Counted from the stretch's first letter, positions 1 to 7,415 are shown. The stretch: DNA of 35,089 bases from Anaerobutyricum hallii DSM 3353 (GCF_000173975.1 NZ_ACEP01000119.1:1-35089); one strand, 5' to 3'. The notes: generated by a model not told the origin, from the sequence alone. Numbers and translations: made by a program.

Positions 1-7
1 TCTTACA

Positions 8-34
8 TCATGCATTTATGCATGAGACTTTTTT
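8..34 (+). terminator. Putative intrinsic terminator at window edge
   Basis: A perfect 7-bp stem, TCATGCA with TGCATGA, encloses a TTTA loop and is followed after GAC by six T residues. It probably ends a transcript entering from outside the window. Confidence 0.55.
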
Positions 35-318
35 CATTGTGGTAAAAAGAAAGGGGGATTGCAGGAGCGTATCAGGATGATAGATTAAAAAAGAAACCGA
101 CATAAAGCCGGCTTCAAAAGAGAGGAAAGTATGAAAAAAATCTATCAAAAATCTGTTGTTGTTTTTGATGGTTTTATGATACTGGAAATTTGTGAACAGG
201 TTGTGAGCAAAGAATGAAGATAATCTGACGAAAAAAGAAATTGCTGACGTTTTTCTGTAAGAAATAGAATAGGGCAGTAGTATCAAAAGAAACCTATAAC
301 GAAATAGTGTCAAAAGTG

Positions 319-376
319 GACCGTTGGGTTTGGCAAATCATATAAAAGTGAGTGTCAAATCTAACGGTCGTTTTTT
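319..376 (+). repeat. Imperfect inverted repeat followed by T-run, just upstream of a recombinase
   Basis: GACCGTTGGGTTTG at 319-332 is complementary, apart from two positions (both possible G-U pairs in RNA), to CAAATCTAACGGTC at 356-369. A TTTTTT run follows at 371-376. As RNA this would be an intrinsic terminator. Because it lies 24 bp upstream of a resolvase/invertase gene, the dyad could also be a recombination (res or crossover) site. The sequence does not decide between these. Confidence 0.5.
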
Positions 377-399
377 GTGATACGGAAAGGAAAAGAATC

Positions 400-1089
400 A
401 TGGGAAAGATTTATGGGTATGTGCGAATTTCAACTAAGAAACAAAACATGGAGAGACAGATTCGGAATATTCAAAAAGAGTATCCCGAAGCGGTCATTAT
501 AAAAGAAGTGTATACAGGAATAAAGTTTCAAGGCAGAAAGGAATTAAATAAACTGATAAAGCAATTAAAGGCGGGGGATACCGTAGTGTTTGACTCAGTA
601 TCAAGAATGAGTCGTGATGCAGAAGAAGGGTTTCAAGTATATCAAGATTTATATAAGAAAGGAATAGAGCTTATTTTCTTAAAAGAGCATCACATTGATA
701 CAATGACATATAAAGCGGCTCTGCATAATGGGATTCCGCTTACAGGAACAAATGTGGATTATATTTTAGAAGGAGTTAATAAATATCTGATGTCATTAGC
801 AAAAGAGCAGATAAGGCTTGCGTTCTTACAGTCACAAAAGGAAGTTACGGATTTGCGGCAAAGAACAAAGGAAGGAATTGAGACAGCCCGGATAAATGGC
901 AAGCACATAGGTTTAGCATCGGGAACAAAGCTTGTTACAAAGAGATCCATCGAATGTAAGGAAAAGATTCAGAAATATAGCAGAGATTTTGATGGGATGC
1001 TGAGTGATAAAGAGTGTATACAGCTTATTGGAATTGCACGAGGAACGTATTATAAATATAAAAGAGAAATAAAAGACGGAATTTGTTAA
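400..1089 (+). CDS. Small serine recombinase (resolvase/invertase family)
   Basis: The 229-residue protein opens with YGYVRISTKKQ, the resolvase N-terminal signature with the nucleophilic serine at residue 11. The conserved VSRMSRD stretch near residue 66 supplies the active-site arginines. A helical linker (EGIETARINGKHIG) leads to a C-terminal helix-turn-helix region ending IGIARGTYYKYKRE. Family members cut and rejoin DNA through a phosphoserine intermediate, resolving cointegrates or inverting segments. The reading frame extends to 352, but ATG 400, preceded by GGAAAGGAAAAG, gives the family N-terminus directly. A dyad at 319-369 upstream may be its target. About 230 residues is slightly longer than Tn3-type resolvases. 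Family assignment is firm; substrate is unknown. Confidence 0.9.
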   Translation: MGKIYGYVRISTKKQNMERQIRNIQKEYPEAVIIKEVYTGIKFQGRKELNKLIKQLKAGDTVVFDSVSRMSRDAEEGFQVYQDLYKKGIELIFLKEHHIDTMTYKAALHNGIPLTGTNVDYILEGVNKYLMSLAKEQIRLAFLQSQKEVTDLRQRTKEGIETARINGKHIGLASGTKLVTKRSIECKEKIQKYSRDFDGMLSDKECIQLIGIARGTYYKYKREIKDGIC

Positions 1090-1168
1090 AAGTAGATTAT
1101 GCAATTAAAATTATCATAGCAGGTTGGACAGATGATAGCATAAGAAAACTGATTTTTAATTACATTAC

Positions 1169-1206
1169 AGGGAAGGATGAGGATTGATTCATCCTTCCCT
1201 TTTTTC
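1169..1206 (+). terminator. Intrinsic terminator after the serine recombinase
   Basis: A 12-bp perfect stem, AGGGAAGGATGA with TCATCCTTCCCT, encloses GGATTGAT and is followed by a run of six T. It separates the recombinase from the recombination operon that follows. Confidence 0.85.
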
Positions 1207-1348
1207 GACTTTTTTTATTTTCCATAGCAACTCCATTAAAGTTGGATTTTAATTATTTAACTTTCTACCGTAAATTCTCAAATCATAATGATACACCATC
1301 TTCCTGTAACAAGAGTAATATTCCATTACCATAAGGAGGATATATCCA

Positions 1349-1414
1349 ATGGGAATTATTAAATCAATCGTAACTATCATTATTGTCATTACAGGAAGAA
1401 AAGGAGGAAAGTAA
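1349..1414 (+). CDS. 21-residue hydrophobic leader peptide
   Basis: ATG 1349 follows a strong AAGGAGG site by a good spacing and opens a 21-codon frame. The peptide has a run of isoleucine and valine (SIVTIIIVIT) long enough for a short membrane segment, then a basic end GRKGGK. The last codons are also the ribosome binding site (AGGAGG) of the next gene, whose ATG is 1 base after this stop. Translation of the peptide must therefore cross the downstream initiation region, as expected for translational coupling. It could be a true small protein or only a coupling leader. No family is recognised. Confidence 0.5.
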   Translation: MGIIKSIVTIIIVITGRKGGK

Positions 1415-1415
1415 G

Positions 1416-2348
1416 ATGGCAGCAAATGTAGAAAGTATGTTTTATACAAGAACGGCACCCTGGCATGGATTAGGAGTCAGGGTAGAAGAAGTACTAGGTT
1501 CTAAAGAAGCATTGATTCAGGCAGGACTCGACTGGAAAGTAGAGCAGACCGATGTATATGCAGCATCAGGAGAAAGAATTCCAGGATATAAAGCCAATAT
1601 CCGAGATATTGACCGTAGCGTATTAGGAATCGTGGGTGACAGATATAAGATTGTCCAGAATGAAGAAGCTTTCGCTTTTACAGATGGATTGCTGGGAGAA
1701 GGGGTAAAGTACGAAACTGCCGGAAGTCTTGCCGGAGGGAAAATCGTCTGGATGCTTGCAAAACTTCCAGAGAAATACATTATCTCTGGAGATGCTATTG
1801 AACCATATCTAGTGTTCTGCAACTCTCATGATGGTTCAGGTGCAATTCGTGTCGCTATGACACCTGTACGTGTTGTATGCCAGAATACACTTAATCTGGC
1901 ATTAAAAGGTGCAAGTCGTGTATGGTCCGCCAGACATACGGGCAATGTAATGAGTCGTATGGATGAAGCAAGAGAGACATTACAGCTTGCCAATGCCTAT
2001 ATGTCACAATTAGGACGGTCTATTAATGAATTACAGGCTAAGAAGCTTACGGATAAGAAAGTACTTGCTATGATTGATTCTCTGTATCCAGTCAGTGAGG
2101 ATTTAAGCGAGATGCAGAAGAAAAATAATTTAAAACAGCAAGAGATATTAAAAGCCTGCTATTTTGATGCACCTGATCTGCAGGGAGTAGGAAAGAATGG
2201 GTATCGCTTTATTAATGCGGTATCCGATATGGCTTATCATGGTAAACCATTACGTCAGACAAAGAACTATAATGAGAATTTATTCAGGAAAACGATTGAC
2301 GGTCTGCCAGTCTTAGATAAGACATATCAGATGGTGTTATCGGCATAA
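1416..2348 (+). CDS. DUF932 phage/plasmid-like protein
   Basis: This 310-residue protein has the features I recognise for the DUF932 (phage/plasmid-like protein) family. It has an N-terminal TAPWHGLG motif, a central VGDRYKIVQNEEAF segment, and the RVAMTPVRVVCQNTLNLAL block around residue 150-165. Such proteins are common on conjugative elements and phages beside recombination genes; their biochemical role is not established. ATG 1416 was chosen because AGGAGG lies 9 bases upstream. The frame could begin at 1383 but without a suitable site. It is the first large gene of a tightly spaced operon running to 5874. Confidence 0.85.
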   Translation: MAANVESMFYTRTAPWHGLGVRVEEVLGSKEALIQAGLDWKVEQTDVYAASGERIPGYKANIRDIDRSVLGIVGDRYKIVQNEEAFAFTDGLLGEGVKYETAGSLAGGKIVWMLAKLPEKYIISGDAIEPYLVFCNSHDGSGAIRVAMTPVRVVCQNTLNLALKGASRVWSARHTGNVMSRMDEARETLQLANAYMSQLGRSINELQAKKLTDKKVLAMIDSLYPVSEDLSEMQKKNNLKQQEILKACYFDAPDLQGVGKNGYRFINAVSDMAYHGKPLRQTKNYNENLFRKTIDGLPVLDKTYQMVLSA

Positions 2349-2363
2349 AGGGAGGGAATAAAG

Positions 2364-2639
2364 TTGAATCCAGTAAAAGATGTAGTTGAAGGGAAAATTC
2401 TTTCAGAGATGAAAAAGTACAGACAATCAAATAGTTTTACAACCACTACAACCGGCTGTGATACTGGAGATACAGAAAACACAGGACATCCGGTCTATGA
2501 AATTTTCTGTATCATTTTAAAGAAATTTGACCCAGTACTCTTAGAAAAGTTATTAGGGGTAGCCGATTTATTTGAATACTTAAAGCAGTTATGGAACAAG
2601 TCAGAGAAAACAGAAGAAAAGAAAGGTGAGGAAAGATAA
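2364..2639 (+). CDS. Hypothetical 91-residue protein, TTG start
   Basis: I do not recognise this protein. It starts at TTG 2364, behind AAGGGAGGG, and its stop overlaps the next ATG as TAATG, so it is translationally coupled to the DUF5688 gene. The N-terminal half is threonine- and serine-rich (SNSFTTTTTGCDTGDT). The middle is hydrophobic and helical (HPVYEIFCIILKKFDPVLLE) and the end is highly charged (KSEKTEEKKGEER). No signal peptide or catalytic motif is visible. Its place within the recombination operon suggests an accessory element function. Confidence 0.65.
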   Translation: MNPVKDVVEGKILSEMKKYRQSNSFTTTTTGCDTGDTENTGHPVYEIFCIILKKFDPVLLEKLLGVADLFEYLKQLWNKSEKTEEKKGEER

Positions 2640-3268
2640 TGAAAACATTAGAACAGGAAGTATTAAAGAAAATTGCAAAAAAGAGTTTATTTGTAAAGCT
2701 GGTTAATACAGAAAGAAATGAGTCATTAGTTGAGCAGTCCATATCAAAAGAATTTTTAGATCTTTCCGCAGTCGTAAGAGTTGTTCTGAAAATGGATAAA
2801 GAAGGAATGGCTTCAATGGCATTATCAAAAGGGGATGCTGAAATCTTAGGTATGACCGAAGAAGAAATTTATGCTGCGGCATTGGCAAATACATTAAGAC
2901 TTTTCCCACCTAAATTAATGAATTTAGGGCGATATGTAGAAATGAGTATTGGAGCAAAGCTTCCACTGGGAGAAGATGAAGTAACAACATATATCCTTAC
3001 CAATCAAAAGGAAGTGGATGGAGCGATCTATTTTATGAGTCCAGAAGTAGTTGGAGCCATTGCTGAGGCATTAGAAGATGATTTATATATCCTTCCATCT
3101 TCCGTAAATGAGGTTCTTCTTGTAAGAGCAAGTGAACTGGAAGACGGAGTCGATGAACTGAAAGAAATGGTTCGAGATGCCAATGAAACCGTTGTGGCTG
3201 AAAAAGATATTTTAAGTTATAACGTATATCATTATGACAAAGAACATGGCATTACCATTGCAGCATAA
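2639..3268 (+). CDS. DUF5688-like protein, short form
   Basis: The 209-residue protein resembles DUF5688 family proteins of clostridial mobile elements. Its end (LYILPSSVNEVLLVRASE, then a VYHYDKE segment) lines up with the end of the gene at 5020-5874 (FYMLPVSIFELMIVPESQ, then VYYYGDKGE). The two proteins are therefore distant paralogues sharing the C-terminal domain. This one appears to lack part of the N-terminal region of the longer paralogue. No catalytic residues are evident and the function is unknown. Its ATG shares a base with the previous stop, and the YqaJ-type nuclease follows 18 bases later behind GGAAGGGG. Confidence 0.7.
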   Translation: MKTLEQEVLKKIAKKSLFVKLVNTERNESLVEQSISKEFLDLSAVVRVVLKMDKEGMASMALSKGDAEILGMTEEEIYAAALANTLRLFPPKLMNLGRYVEMSIGAKLPLGEDEVTTYILTNQKEVDGAIYFMSPEVVGAIAEALEDDLYILPSSVNEVLLVRASELEDGVDELKEMVRDANETVVAEKDILSYNVYHYDKEHGITIAA

Positions 3269-3286
3269 AGGAAGGGGCAGTTAAAA

Positions 3287-4228
3287 ATGAAATACGATAT
3301 TGTGTGTTCCACGAAAAATTTATCAACAGAAGAATGGCTGAAAATAAGAACGCTTGGAATAGGCGGCAGTGATGCAGGTATCATTGCCGGATGTAATCCT
3401 TACCGCAGCATCTTTGAGTTATGGCAGGAGAAACGTGGGGAGATTCCAGTAAGAGAAGAAGAATCCGAAGTAACGCATTTCGGTAAGGTTCTTGAAGATG
3501 TCGTAAGAAAGGAGTTCATCCAGCGTACAGGCTTAATGGTAAGAAAGAAAAATTCCATTCTTAGAAGCAAAGAATATCCTTTTATGATTGCAGATGTTGA
3601 CGGCATTATCAGTGAATTGGATGGTACTTATTCGATATTTGAAGCTAAAACAGCTATCGAATTTAAAAATAATGACTGGAAGAATGGAGAGATTCCTAAA
3701 GCTTATCAGTTACAGGTTCAACACTATCTGGCAGTTACAGGTTTTCAGAAAGCGTATATTGCGGTTCTGGTCGGCGGAAATAAATTCTATTGGACGGAAG
3801 TATACCGGGATGAACAGCTTATCAAGATGCTGGTAAGCATGGAATCCCACTTCTGGCATTGTGTCCGGGAGGGGGAAGAACCAGATGTGGATGCTTCTAA
3901 GGCTACAAGCCTTTATCTGGGGGCAAAATACAATAATGCGAAGGTCGGTTCTGTCATTGATTTGGATGAACAGATGCTTTCAGCTATTGAAAAATATGAG
4001 CAGATAAAAATAGAATTAGATTCATTAACAGAGCAGAAACGGCTTGTTGAAAATCAGTTAAAATCTGCATTAGCAGAAAATGAAGCCGGCAGAGTAGGAG
4101 GACATATCGTAAAATGGAAACAGGTAGTTCAGACCAGGATTGATTCGAGTAAACTCAAAGAAAAACATAAAGATATTTACGATGACTGCAAAAAAGAAGT
4201 AACTTACCGTAAGTTTTCAGTAGCATGA
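3287..4228 (+). CDS. YqaJ-type phage/plasmid recombination exonuclease
   Basis: The 313-residue protein carries the YqaJ/lambda-exonuclease fold signatures. The N-terminal WLKIRTLGIGGSDAG motif is followed by NPYRSIFELWQEK, the metal-binding MIADVDGII segment near residue 105, and FEAKTA near residue 123, where the Glu-x-Lys belongs to the PD-(D/E)XK site. A conserved QLQVQHYL segment completes the nuclease domain. The C-terminal third is a charged helical region. Such enzymes resect double-stranded ends to give 3' single strands for the annealing protein, here the next gene. The pair is a classic two-component phage-type recombination module. A terminator hairpin at 4244-4277 lies between the two. 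Confidence 0.9.
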   Translation: MKYDIVCSTKNLSTEEWLKIRTLGIGGSDAGIIAGCNPYRSIFELWQEKRGEIPVREEESEVTHFGKVLEDVVRKEFIQRTGLMVRKKNSILRSKEYPFMIADVDGIISELDGTYSIFEAKTAIEFKNNDWKNGEIPKAYQLQVQHYLAVTGFQKAYIAVLVGGNKFYWTEVYRDEQLIKMLVSMESHFWHCVREGEEPDVDASKATSLYLGAKYNNAKVGSVIDLDEQMLSAIEKYEQIKIELDSLTEQKRLVENQLKSALAENEAGRVGGHIVKWKQVVQTRIDSSKLKEKHKDIYDDCKKEVTYRKFSVA

Positions 4229-4243
4229 TAGTAAAAAGACTGT

Positions 4244-4277
4244 GAGAGGGTATCTATAATGGTATCCTCTCTTTTTT
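4244..4277 (+). terminator. Intrinsic terminator inside the recombination operon
   Basis: GAGAGGGTATC pairs with GGTATCCTCTC over 11 bp with two G-U pairs, around a TATAAT loop, and is followed directly by TTTTTT. The ribosome binding site of the Rad52-like gene begins at the next base. The hairpin therefore sits in mid-operon and would reduce or condition transcription of the annealing protein relative to the exonuclease. Confidence 0.75.
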
Positions 4278-4288
4278 GGAGGTATAAA

Positions 4289-5005
4289 ATGAAGAAGATT
4301 CGGGAATTAAGAGCAGATGAGATTGAAGTTCGTGTAGGTGTTGTTAGGAAAAACGGTATATCATTATTGCTGTACAAGGATGCACGTTGTGATATGAATA
4401 TATTAGATGAAACATTCGGAATCGCAGGCTGGCAACGGAAACATGAACTGATAAACGGGGCGTTATTCTGTACGGTTAGCATCAAAGACGAGAATGGAGA
4501 ATGGATTTCTAAACAGGATGTAGGAGTAGAGTCTTACACAGAAGCAGTAAAAGGAGCCGCATCAGATTCTTTTAAACGTGCCTGTTTTAATATCGGCATA
4601 GGCAGGGAACTTTATACCGCCCCGTTTATCTGGATTCCGTCAGATAAAGTAAGTATTGCAGAGGGCAATGGAAAGTTAAAAGTAAGAGATTCTTTTAATG
4701 TGTCATACATTTCCTATGATGAAAATGGGAAAGTCATTAAAAGTCTGGAAATCCGCAATCAAAAGAATGAGATTGTATGTCAGTTTAACATGGGGAATAA
4801 AGTTTCTAAACAGGCTTTTCAAACGGCAAATAAAAACCAGCTTTCCGATTATCGTATGGGAAAACTGTATGATGAAATGAAACGTACAGGTGTGACAGAA
4901 CAGCAGATTGTAGAACGCTTTCATGTATCTTTGGCGAATTTAACAGAGAGAGATTATAAGAGGGTAATGAGTGCGTTAAAGAATACAGATACAAGAGCAG
5001 CATAA
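4289..5005 (+). CDS. Rad52/Sak-like single-strand annealing protein
   Basis: The 238-residue protein matches the Rad52/Rad22 fold seen in phage annealing proteins. It starts with a beta-rich region (VGVVRKNGISLLLYKDARC, DETFGIAGWQR) and has the diagnostic helix GAASDSFKRACFNIGIGRELY near residue 90-110. The family binds single-stranded DNA and anneals complementary strands during recombination or replication of mobile DNA. ATG 4289 follows GGAGG at a good distance; the frame opens at 4259 inside the terminator and lacks a site there. The C-terminal segment (NQLSDYRMGKLYDEMKRTG) is likely a flexible interaction tail. It works with the YqaJ-type exonuclease just upstream. Confidence 0.85.
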   Translation: MKKIRELRADEIEVRVGVVRKNGISLLLYKDARCDMNILDETFGIAGWQRKHELINGALFCTVSIKDENGEWISKQDVGVESYTEAVKGAASDSFKRACFNIGIGRELYTAPFIWIPSDKVSIAEGNGKLKVRDSFNVSYISYDENGKVIKSLEIRNQKNEIVCQFNMGNKVSKQAFQTANKNQLSDYRMGKLYDEMKRTGVTEQQIVERFHVSLANLTERDYKRVMSALKNTDTRAA

Positions 5006-5019
5006 GAAAGGAGATTGTC

Positions 5020-5874
5020 ATGGAGAAAAATAAATTTATTGAAGAATTATTCTATGAATTATCGTGTCAGTTAGGTAAAGAATTTGAGATGAAACAGAAG
5101 CGTGTCTGGAAGAATAACGGTGTATCTTATGAAGGATTGGTTATTGAAAAGCTGGAAGAGGAGTTATCGCCTGTTGTTTCTTTAGACAGGTGCTATGAAG
5201 ATTTTCAGGCAGGAATCAGTGTGCAGGAGATTAGCGAACAGGTTTTAAAAGAGTACCGCAGGACAGCGGGGAACATTTCGTTATTAAGTCAGCAGGATAT
5301 ATGGAGTTATGAGCGGATTAAAGACCGGCTCTATGTAGAGATGGTGAACAAAGAATGGAACGAGCAGTACTTGGAGCATAAATACTATGTTCCATTTCTT
5401 GATTTAGCGGTCGTGTATTACATAGATACACAGCCAGATTACAAAGAGGCTCAGTCACATCGAGGGACTGCGGTAACAAAGGACATTTTTAAAATCTGGT
5501 CGGTAGAGCCGGAAGTAATATGGAAACAGGTTTTAGAAAACATGGGAAAAGAAAGCCTGTTTTTGATGCTGATCGTGACAGAGGAAGAAAATTCACTTAT
5601 GACTTTGGAAGATGTTTTGCAGAAAAATCAAGGAGCATTAGCTTTATTACAAAAGAGTGTCTTAGATGAAGCAAAGAAAAAGATTGGAGAGTCATTTTAT
5701 ATGCTGCCTGTTTCAATTTTTGAGTTAATGATAGTTCCCGAAAGTCAGGCAGATGAAGTGGAGGAGATGAAAAAAGCAATTATTGAATCTAATAAAGAAC
5801 TGCCAGCGGAATACCTTCTTTCAAATAGTGTGTATTATTATGGAGACAAAGGAGAGGCAGAGATAGCAGGTTAG
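5020..5874 (+). CDS. DUF5688 family protein, long form
   Basis: This 284-residue protein belongs to the DUF5688 group by its conserved layout. It has an N-terminal helical part with VWKNNGVSYEGLVI, a central segment with VPFLDLAVVYYI, and a C-terminal domain with SFYMLPVSIFELMIVPE and NSVYYYGDKGE. The C-terminal domain is shared with the shorter paralogue at 2639-3268. The molecular function is unknown; the family is frequent on mobile elements of gut Firmicutes. ATG 5020 sits behind AAGGAG, 14 bases after the annealing protein. It is the last gene of the operon and is followed by a strong terminator. Confidence 0.75.
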   Translation: MEKNKFIEELFYELSCQLGKEFEMKQKRVWKNNGVSYEGLVIEKLEEELSPVVSLDRCYEDFQAGISVQEISEQVLKEYRRTAGNISLLSQQDIWSYERIKDRLYVEMVNKEWNEQYLEHKYYVPFLDLAVVYYIDTQPDYKEAQSHRGTAVTKDIFKIWSVEPEVIWKQVLENMGKESLFLMLIVTEEENSLMTLEDVLQKNQGALALLQKSVLDEAKKKIGESFYMLPVSIFELMIVPESQADEVEEMKKAIIESNKELPAEYLLSNSVYYYGDKGEAEIAG

Positions 5875-5884
5875 GCATATAATA

Positions 5885-5921
5885 AAAACAGGAAGAAGCA
5901 TGATGTTTCTTCCTGTTTTTT
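5885..5921 (+). terminator. Intrinsic terminator ending the recombination operon
   Basis: ACAGGAAGAA at 5888-5897 is perfectly complementary to TTCTTCCTGT at 5907-5916, with A residues before and T residues after, so it could act in both directions. Confidence 0.9.
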
Positions 5922-6035
5922 ATGTAAAAATATTTATCAAATAAAATTTTAAAATTAGTCTGCAACGGATAGGAATAAACCGTTTTGAACAGCAATGAAC
6001 ACATTTTTAAAAAGAAATGAACGAGGTGATAACTT

Positions 6036-6209
6036 ATGTATGAGTACATTCCAGAGGTAATGACATTCAAAGAATGTAAAGAATTGTTAAAAGTCGGAAA
6101 AAATACTTTGCTTGATTTAATACACAGCGGACAAATATCAGCATTCAAAATAGGGAACCGTTGGAAAATAGCAAAACAGTCTGTAATTGAGTTTATTCGA
6201 TACAGATAA
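6036..6209 (+). CDS. Excisionase-like HTH protein (57 aa)
   Basis: This gene is short but clear. ATG 6036 follows CGAGGTGA, and the 57-residue product has the layout of excisionase-type winged helix-turn-helix proteins. FKECKELLKVGKNTLLDLIH forms the HTH, GQISAFKIGNRWKIAK the wing, and a short helix (QSVIEFIRYR) the end. Such proteins bend DNA at attachment sites or act as small repressors. No tyrosine integrase is present in the window, so its partner recombinase is either outside or one of the serine recombinases. Confidence 0.8.
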   Translation: MYEYIPEVMTFKECKELLKVGKNTLLDLIHSGQISAFKIGNRWKIAKQSVIEFIRYR

Positions 6210-6280
6210 GTCTATGTTATTATTTTTTCTTGTGATAATATATAGCTATACAGAATTATATAGATACAGGATGAGAGCAA

Positions 6281-6439
6281 ATGTGTAATTTAAGTCAAGG
6301 AGTAGAAGAAAGAGGTATTGAAAAAGGATTAGCCGAAGCCGTTCTTAGAATATATAAAAAAGGTTATTCAATAGAACAGATTAGTGATCTGCTGGATATG
6401 AATATTGAAAAAATAAAGGCTATTATAGAGAGTAAGTAG
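6281..6439 (+). CDS. 52-residue protein resembling the tail of Rpn-type nucleases
   Basis: The product begins MCNLSQGVEERGIEKGLAEA and ends YSIEQISDLLDMNIEKIKAI. This arrangement (MCNLS, then EKG repeats, then a small HTH-like helix pair) is familiar from the C-terminal ends of Rpn/PD-(D/E)XK transposase-like proteins, but the nuclease domain is absent. It could be an independent small protein or a surviving 3' remnant; the upstream AGGATGAGAG is a mediocre ribosome site. A terminator follows directly. Confidence 0.55.
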   Translation: MCNLSQGVEERGIEKGLAEAVLRIYKKGYSIEQISDLLDMNIEKIKAIIESK

Positions 6440-6451
6440 TTTGAAAAAATA

Positions 6452-6496
6452 AAAAATACTGTCAAAGTTAAAAAGAGCTTTGGCAGTATTTTTTTT
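6452..6496 (+). terminator. Intrinsic terminator before the candidate defence operon
   Basis: AATACTG-T-CAAAG and CTTTG-G-CAGTATT form a 12-bp stem with one mismatch around a 10-base loop, followed by eight T. It isolates the next operon from read-through. Confidence 0.9.
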
Positions 6497-6506
6497 ATGT
6501 TATAAT
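6480..6506 (+). promoter_or_regulatory. Putative promoter of the Vsr/HEPN operon
   Basis: A perfect TATAAT box lies at 6501-6506, 15 bases after TTGGCA at 6480-6485. The -35 box overlaps the descending arm of the upstream terminator. Predicted transcription would start near 6513, about 60 bases ahead of the first gene. The spacing is shorter than the ideal 17. Confidence 0.5.
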
Positions 6507-6572
6507 GAGTATAAAATTAGCTAAATTCGTAATTATTGAAATAGAAAAATTGTGCTTAAAAGGGGCAGATAA

Positions 6573-6914
6573 ATGAGTCAGATTACAGAAATTACAAGAA
6601 GGGATATATATGATTTATTTCATGATGGATATTATATATCAGAATGGCATAGTGAATTAATAAAGTATCCATACTATGGTAATACAGACAAGCTGTTAGC
6701 TTTTTATACATATATAGCGGATTCTTTTGGAGCAAACATGAATAGCTGGCTTGGCAGAATAACTAGAGATACAAACGTAAACGGTTCAGCAATGCCTGTA
6801 GATTTACTGATTAATTTTGCTCAGGATTATGCGGAAAGAGGCTATAATCATGATACAATTAAAAGAATTTTTTCAGTGAATCGTGAAGTCAGACTTTCTG
6901 ATATTCAAAGCTAA
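6573..6914 (+). CDS. Small protein of unknown function, first gene of candidate defence operon
   Basis: This 113-residue protein is not firmly recognised. Its start, SQITEITRRDIYDLF, resembles the opening of the AbiJ N-terminal (NTD) domain group found at the front of abortive-infection and other defence proteins; this resemblance is tentative. The middle (YYGNTDKLLAFYTYIADSF) and the end (AERGYNHDTIKRIFSVNREV) look like a compact all-helical domain. There is no signal peptide or membrane segment. The start follows AAAAGGGGC. Its stop overlaps the ATG of the Vsr-like gene as TAATG, indicating coupled synthesis of the two proteins and probably a shared role. Confidence 0.75.
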   Translation: MSQITEITRRDIYDLFHDGYYISEWHSELIKYPYYGNTDKLLAFYTYIADSFGANMNSWLGRITRDTNVNGSAMPVDLLINFAQDYAERGYNHDTIKRIFSVNREVRLSDIQS

Positions 6915-7357
6915 TGGATAATCTGACTCCAAAGCAAAGGCGGAAGAATATGCAACATATTCATTCTAAAGATACTAAGATTGAAGTTGTGCTTAGAAAA
7001 GCTTTGTGGGCAAAGGGTTATAGGTATCGAAAAAATTGGAGTGAGTTGCCGGGAAAGCCAGATATTGTCCTTATAAAATATAAAATAGCGATATTTTGTG
7101 ACTCAGAGTTTTTTCATGGAAAAGATTGGGAAGTTTTAAAACCTCGCTTAGAAAAGGGAAACAATCCAGATTACTGGATTCCTAAAATAACTCGCAATAT
7201 GGAAAGAGATATGGAAACAGATAAGAAATTGCTTTTTTTAGGTTGGACAGTATTGCATTTTTTGGGGAAAGATATATTGAAGCATCCGGAAGAGTGTATA
7301 CAGGTTGTAGAAGAAACAATTTTGGCACAAAAAATAGAGTTGGATGCTTACTTATAA
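6914..7357 (+). CDS. Vsr-like DNA endonuclease without a methyltransferase neighbour
   Basis: The 147-residue protein has the Vsr (very short patch repair) endonuclease layout. These are SKDTKIEVVLRKALWAKGYR with Glu24, LPGKPDIVL with the metal-binding Asp50, IFCDSEFFHGKDW with His68, then YWIPKITRN and a conserved GWTVL near the end. Classical Vsr nicks beside T:G mismatches left by Dcm-type methylation and is encoded with a cytosine methyltransferase. None is present here. The usual CFWHGHxC zinc-binding stretch is altered to EFFHGKDW, so the structural zinc site seems lost. The gene is coupled to the upstream small gene and followed after 58 bases by a HEPN gene. This points to a nuclease recruited for defence, although a stand-alone repair enzyme remains possible. 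Confidence 0.85.
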   Translation: MDNLTPKQRRKNMQHIHSKDTKIEVVLRKALWAKGYRYRKNWSELPGKPDIVLIKYKIAIFCDSEFFHGKDWEVLKPRLEKGNNPDYWIPKITRNMERDMETDKKLLFLGWTVLHFLGKDILKHPEECIQVVEETILAQKIELDAYL

Positions 7358-7415
7358 GAAAAATAGAAAATTTATTTAAAAAAAGTAAAATAAAAATTTT
7401 TAAAGGGTGGGTTAG

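Larger units (their letters stand above)
1..399. other. Intergenic stretch upstream of the small serine recombinase
   Basis: I see no convincing gene here. Besides the terminator at 8-34 and the inverted repeat at 319-376, there is one 28-codon open frame at 131-217 with a purine-rich upstream sequence (GAGAGGAAAG). It has no recognisable motif and may be a remnant. The 5' half of the peptidoglycan-binding gene that is split at 25264 is not in this stretch. Confidence 0.5.

Noticed and set aside
8-313. Minus-strand 101-codon open frame at the left edge
   Set aside because: Rich in Phe, Ser and Leu from AT-rich DNA, no ribosome site, overlaps two hairpin structures on the other strand.
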